The notes beneath the pieces were generated by a model. That model made no database searches and had not been told where the DNA came from. It was given only the letters and a program-made list of their open reading frames with translations. From Bin22 sp965207275 (GTDB taxonomy: Bacteria > Chloroflexota > Dehalococcoidia > Lucifugimonadales > UBA3495), in the NCBI GenBank assembly GCA_965207275.1, contig CBDBMH010000002.1, positions 1,116,001 through 1,180,000 of the forward strand: a stretch of 64,000 nucleotides of DNA. The letters run 5' to 3'. Shown here piece after piece: positions 61,290 to 64,000 of the stretch. How positions within the stretch are numbered: the first letter of the stretch is position 1; each line of letters starts with the position of its first letter. The position numbers were made by a program, and so were the translations under genes.

Positions 61290-62891
61290 CTAAGCGCCTG
61301 ACCGCACTGCTTCGGCTATGCGCTCCGCCAGCATCAACACCGCCGGGTTGATGGGCGCTCGCACCAGGTCGGGCATGATGGACGCATCCACAATCCGCAG
61401 TCCCTCTACGCCATACACGCGGCCGAACTGGTTCACCACTGCCAGGTCATCGCCTTCGGGTCCCATGCGGCAGGTGCAGGAAATGTGGGAATAAGTAGTG
61501 GCCTCGCGCAGCAGCCAGCGGTCAAGGGCATCGTCCGAGACCAGGTCCGCTTCGGGCGGGTCCACCATTTCCCCCACGTACTGCCGCAATTCGGGGCGCC
61601 CGGCCAGCTCCGCCGCCATCCTAACGCCGGCCCGCAGACGTTCCCGGTCAAAGGGGTCCGCCAGGTAGTTGTAGTGCATGGTTGGCTGCGCACGGTAGTC
61701 GGAGGACGCCAACTTCAGCTCTCCCTGGCTGACCGGCAGAAGCAACGCAACCATCATCTCCACGGAGCGCTGCTCCGAATCCCGGTCCTGGGCGGCTGAT
61801 GACATATCCCTGGCTCGCGGGGGGACGAAGCAGCCCAGGCTGATGCTCAGATCGTTCCTCAAGTCTGAGTATGGCGCGGTGAAACGCAGAGCGGCGCCGC
61901 CCGGCGCGGCCCGGGTCTGCGGGGGGTGGCCTTCGGCGATCTTCCAGGTGAGATACACCTTGGGGTGGTCCTTCAGGTTTCGGCCGACTCCCCGCAGGTC
62001 CTGGACGACGGGAATGCCCAGTTGCGCCAGTTGGGACTCCGGGCCAAGGCCGGAAAGCAGCATCAAGTGGGGAGAACCTACGGCGCCGGCAGAGAGGATT
62101 ATGTCCGTTCCCGCTACGGTGAACGTCTCACCGCCGGATTCCACCTCTACCCCGATGGCCTTCTTTCCCTCGAAAATGATCCGCTTGGCGTGGCAGTTGG
62201 CCCGGATGGTCAGGTTCAGGCGATGGCGGGCCAGGTCCAGGTGGCCCAGGGCGGCGCTCCACCTTATGCCCTGGTGATTATTGGAAACGCCCGGCCCGAT
62301 ACCGGCGGAGTCCGGGTGGTTGTGGTCCTGGGTAGGAGGAAACCCGGCAGCAATACAGGCATCGTAGAACGCCTTCTGGGTCGGGTGCCAGCGGTCGGGG
62401 TTGGAGTGGTGGACAAAAATCGGCCCCTCGCTTCCGTGAAAGTCGTCCGAGCAGTCCGCGTCCGTCTCCAGCCGGCGGAAGTAAGGCAGGACTTGCCGGT
62501 AGCCCCAGGCGTCGTTGCCCCGAGCGGCCCAGGCGTCAAAGTCATCGGGTGTCCCCCGGTAGAAAGCAGACGAGTTAATGGCGCTGGAGCCGCCCGTTAC
62601 CTTCCCGCGGGGCACCAGCATGGGTGGGGCTGCGTCGGTGGCGGTGGCGGTAAACTGCCAGTTGTGATGGTCGGTGGTGAGCCACTCCGGGTGGCCGCTG
62701 GCCGTACGAGAGGCCGGCGGCTCCGGAGCGGCGGCGAAGCCAAACTTCAACCGGTCAGGCAGACGCTCAAAGTCCGGGTAGTCCGGCCCGGCTTCCAGCA
62801 GCAGCACCGACTTTGCGGAGTCTTCAGACAAGCGGGACGCCATCACGCAGCCGGCGGAACCGGCGCCCACAATCACTACGTCGTACTTCAT
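61290..62891 (-). CDS. GMC family oxidoreductase (choline dehydrogenase-like)
   Basis: FAD-dependent alcohol oxidoreductase. The ADP-binding motif GAGSAGCVMASRL comes at the N-terminus, followed by the GMC signature GKVTGGSSAINSSAFYRG and the second signature with GAVGSPHLMLLSGLGP. The C-terminal catalytic region has HISCTCRMGPEGD with the active-site His and PAVLMLAERIAEAV. 533 residues from the ATG at 62891; an in-frame GTG two codons earlier overlaps the ribosome binding site. Choline is possible given the betaine transporter at 39.5 kb, but the family is wide. Confidence 0.88.
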   Translation of the reverse strand: MKYDVVIVGAGSAGCVMASRLSEDSAKSVLLLEAGPDYPDFERLPDRLKFGFAAAPEPPASRTASGHPEWLTTDHHNWQFTATATDAAPPMLVPRGKVTGGSSAINSSAFYRGTPDDFDAWAARGNDAWGYRQVLPYFRRLETDADCSDDFHGSEGPIFVHHSNPDRWHPTQKAFYDACIAAGFPPTQDHNHPDSAGIGPGVSNNHQGIRWSAALGHLDLARHRLNLTIRANCHAKRIIFEGKKAIGVEVESGGETFTVAGTDIILSAGAVGSPHLMLLSGLGPESQLAQLGIPVVQDLRGVGRNLKDHPKVYLTWKIAEGHPPQTRAAPGGAALRFTAPYSDLRNDLSISLGCFVPPRARDMSSAAQDRDSEQRSVEMMVALLLPVSQGELKLASSDYRAQPTMHYNYLADPFDRERLRAGVRMAAELAGRPELRQYVGEMVDPPEADLVSDDALDRWLLREATTYSHISCTCRMGPEGDDLAVVNQFGRVYGVEGLRIVDASIMPDLVRAPINPAVLMLAERIAEAVRSGA

Positions 62892-62939
62892 AGCCACCTG
62901 CCAGGGTGATGGTTCCGAGGAACGGAAAGTTGCCTGGGC

Positions 62940-62974
62940 TAAACGAAGCCGGCCGGAGTTGTTCCCCGGCCGGC
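62940..62974 (-). terminator. Terminator of the selenoprotein substrate-binding-like gene
   Basis: Nine-pair perfect stem GCCGGCCGG / CCGGCCGGC with a nine-base loop, followed on the minus strand by TTCGTTTAG. It separates the gene from the GMC gene downstream. Confidence 0.6.
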
Positions 62975-63002
62975 CGGTTTGCTGGTTGGGAGTCGCCGCA
63001 GC

Positions 63003-63923
63003 CTAGTCGTCCGCAGGAGCAGGCTCTGCCACCCGGTTGTCCACCAGTTCGGCCGCGCAGGCCGCGTCGGTGAGCAAGCCCCACTTGACCATCCAATGGT
63101 AGGTGTCTTCCACAATCTCGTCGTTGTAGGGCGTGTTGTAGGAATAGCGAATGCGGGTGAGATGGAAGTCCTCGGGAGTAATTCCGCCGTACTTGACCGC
63201 CACGGAAGCGAACCTGGGCTCATCTATCAGGTAATGGAGAAACTTCCGCTTATCGGCGTTGATCATGTCCACCGCCTTGACGACCGCCCGGTTGATGGCG
63301 GCGAAAGTGTCCTCGTCCATGTTGTCGCTGGCGTTTTCGGCTCCCAGGTAATGGCCTTCGCACACCGGACGGCAGCCCAGCTTTTCGGCCAGGGTGATCC
63401 AGGGCTCCATCAGGGCGGCGGCGTCCACCTCGCCGTTCATCAACGCCTCGAAACGGTACTGGGGAGAGCCGTAGTGCACCAGCTTGATCTTCTCCTCCGG
63501 CAGGTAGCCGGACAGCAGCCGCAGGGCTACGTAGTGAGAACCGGCGTGGAACTGGACGGCCACCGGCCTGTTGCCCAGGGTGCCTGGGTAGTAGTGGGCC
63601 GAGTCCCCGCGTACCAGGATGGCCTGGCTGGCTACGGAGGAGCGAAGGGCAATAATCCTGGCGCCCTGCCTGCTTTCATAGGCCCGACGGACCTGACCCT
63701 CTTCTCAAGCGCGGTAAATGGAAACCTTGGCGTCCTCAAAGGCCACGTGTCCCAGGACGGGATTCACTTCTTCGGGATTCTCGGTATGCGCCACCTGGCC
63801 GCTGCTGACGGCGGTGACAAATTCCATGTCGATGCCCTCAGCTTCAAACAGCCCGGTGTCCTTTGCAACCAGCCAGGGCAGGCTGAATATGGCCCCGTTA
63901 ATTTCGCTGACCACCTTTTTCAT
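63003..63923 (-). CDS. NMT1/THI5-like substrate-binding-fold protein with in-frame TGA (selenocysteine)
   Basis: A periplasmic-binding-protein type II fold resembling NMT1/THI5 and ABC transporter substrate-binding proteins, 306 residues. One frame runs from 63923 to 63003, with a single TGA at 63705-63707 (codon 73) in EDAKVSIYRA-U-EEGQVRRAYES. Both sides belong to the same domain: before it SLPWLVAKDTGLFEAEGID, after it PVAVQFHAGSHYVALRLL, GEVDAAALMEPW and the helical C-terminus. A hairpin 11-25 bases past the TGA (AGGTCC/GGGCCT, loop GTC) has the size, distance and G of a bacterial SECIS. I read it as a selenoprotein. No signal peptide is present, so it is probably cytoplasmic, more like an enzyme of this fold than a transporter part. 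The ATG at 63923 has GGAGG nine bases upstream; one at 63932 abuts that site. A nonsense pseudogene is the alternative. Confidence 0.78.
63682..63696 (-). promoter_or_regulatory. Candidate bacterial SECIS hairpin
   Basis: Ten bases after the TGA, AGGTCC pairs with GGGCCT (one G-U pair) and leaves a three-base loop GTC at positions 17-19 after the TGA. Bacterial SECIS elements usually have a small apical loop with a G at the first or second place, 16-37 bases after the TGA; this one fits. Confidence 0.6.
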
Positions 63924-64000
63924 AGGTGTCATCCTCCGCGGTCGGATCTTTCCCTATTGTACCTTCATATCAGGGCGCAAGTTTACCAAAACGGGAGTGT

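Overview
This 64 kb window is a moderately GC-rich bacterial chromosome segment with about 50 genes, read here on both strands. The gene mix suggests a Chloroflexota lineage near Dehalococcoidia, possibly the marine SAR202 group. The basis is a CoA-transferase III, MaoC-type and TPP-enzyme catabolic cluster, two YtcJ-like amidohydrolases, an orphan CoxL-like subunit, lipoproteins with VEV-repeat linkers and a membrane-anchorless succinate dehydrogenase. That placement is inference; no rRNA or marker phylogeny is available. No rRNA, tRNA, CRISPR array or insertion sequence was found.

The first part (0.3-16.3 kb) is central metabolism: NAD kinase, a Nudix hydrolase, a three-subunit succinate dehydrogenase whose third subunit is HdrB-like, a PIG-L deacetylase, an MpaB-family oxygenase homolog, a class III aminotransferase, malate dehydrogenase, monomeric isocitrate dehydrogenase, a fused acetyl-CoA carboxylase carboxyltransferase, and the Fe-S maturation pair SufT and Mrp. 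From 16.5 to 25.9 kb there is a quinone oxidoreductase, a GreA-type factor with an unusual N-terminal domain, a peroxiredoxin broken by one in-frame TGA exactly at the peroxidatic cysteine, a nitroreductase, an alpha/beta hydrolase, a CoxL-like molybdoenzyme and an MBL-fold protein.

From 26 to 31.5 kb lies the branched-chain amino acid operon ilvB-ilvN-ilvC-leuA. It has a recognisable promoter, a T-box leader with a leucine (CUC) specifier and a UUCG-loop terminator. Divergent from it are tyrA-gmk-lipA and an amidohydrolase, then a polyprenyl synthase and metG. A glycine betaine/proline-type ABC transporter (proVWX) fills 39.5-43.4 kb.

The last 20 kb is catabolic and accessory: an RraA-like protein, a CMD protein, an NHL propeller, a DUF1800 protein, a four-gene operon (TPP enzyme, two-domain MaoC-like hydratase, two CoA-transferases), a LigB-type dioxygenase, a gentisate-dioxygenase-like cupin, a second amidohydrolase, RidA, an M24 peptidase-fold protein, a PAC2 protein and a GMC oxidoreductase. 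It ends with an NMT1/THI5-like substrate-binding-fold protein that is also interrupted by one in-frame TGA.

The most notable result is these two TGA-interrupted but otherwise intact genes, at 19.2-19.7 kb and 63.0-63.9 kb. Both have a plausible hairpin just downstream of the TGA and are best read as selenoproteins. The peroxiredoxin belongs to a family with known selenocysteine members; the substrate-binding-like protein is not one I know as a selenoprotein. The intergenic regions at 23.8-24.9, 38.9-39.1 and 60.7-61.3 kb share dispersed palindromic and inverted repeats. Several genes have promoters of the form TTGACA, 17 bases, TAnnnT, which helped to choose starts.
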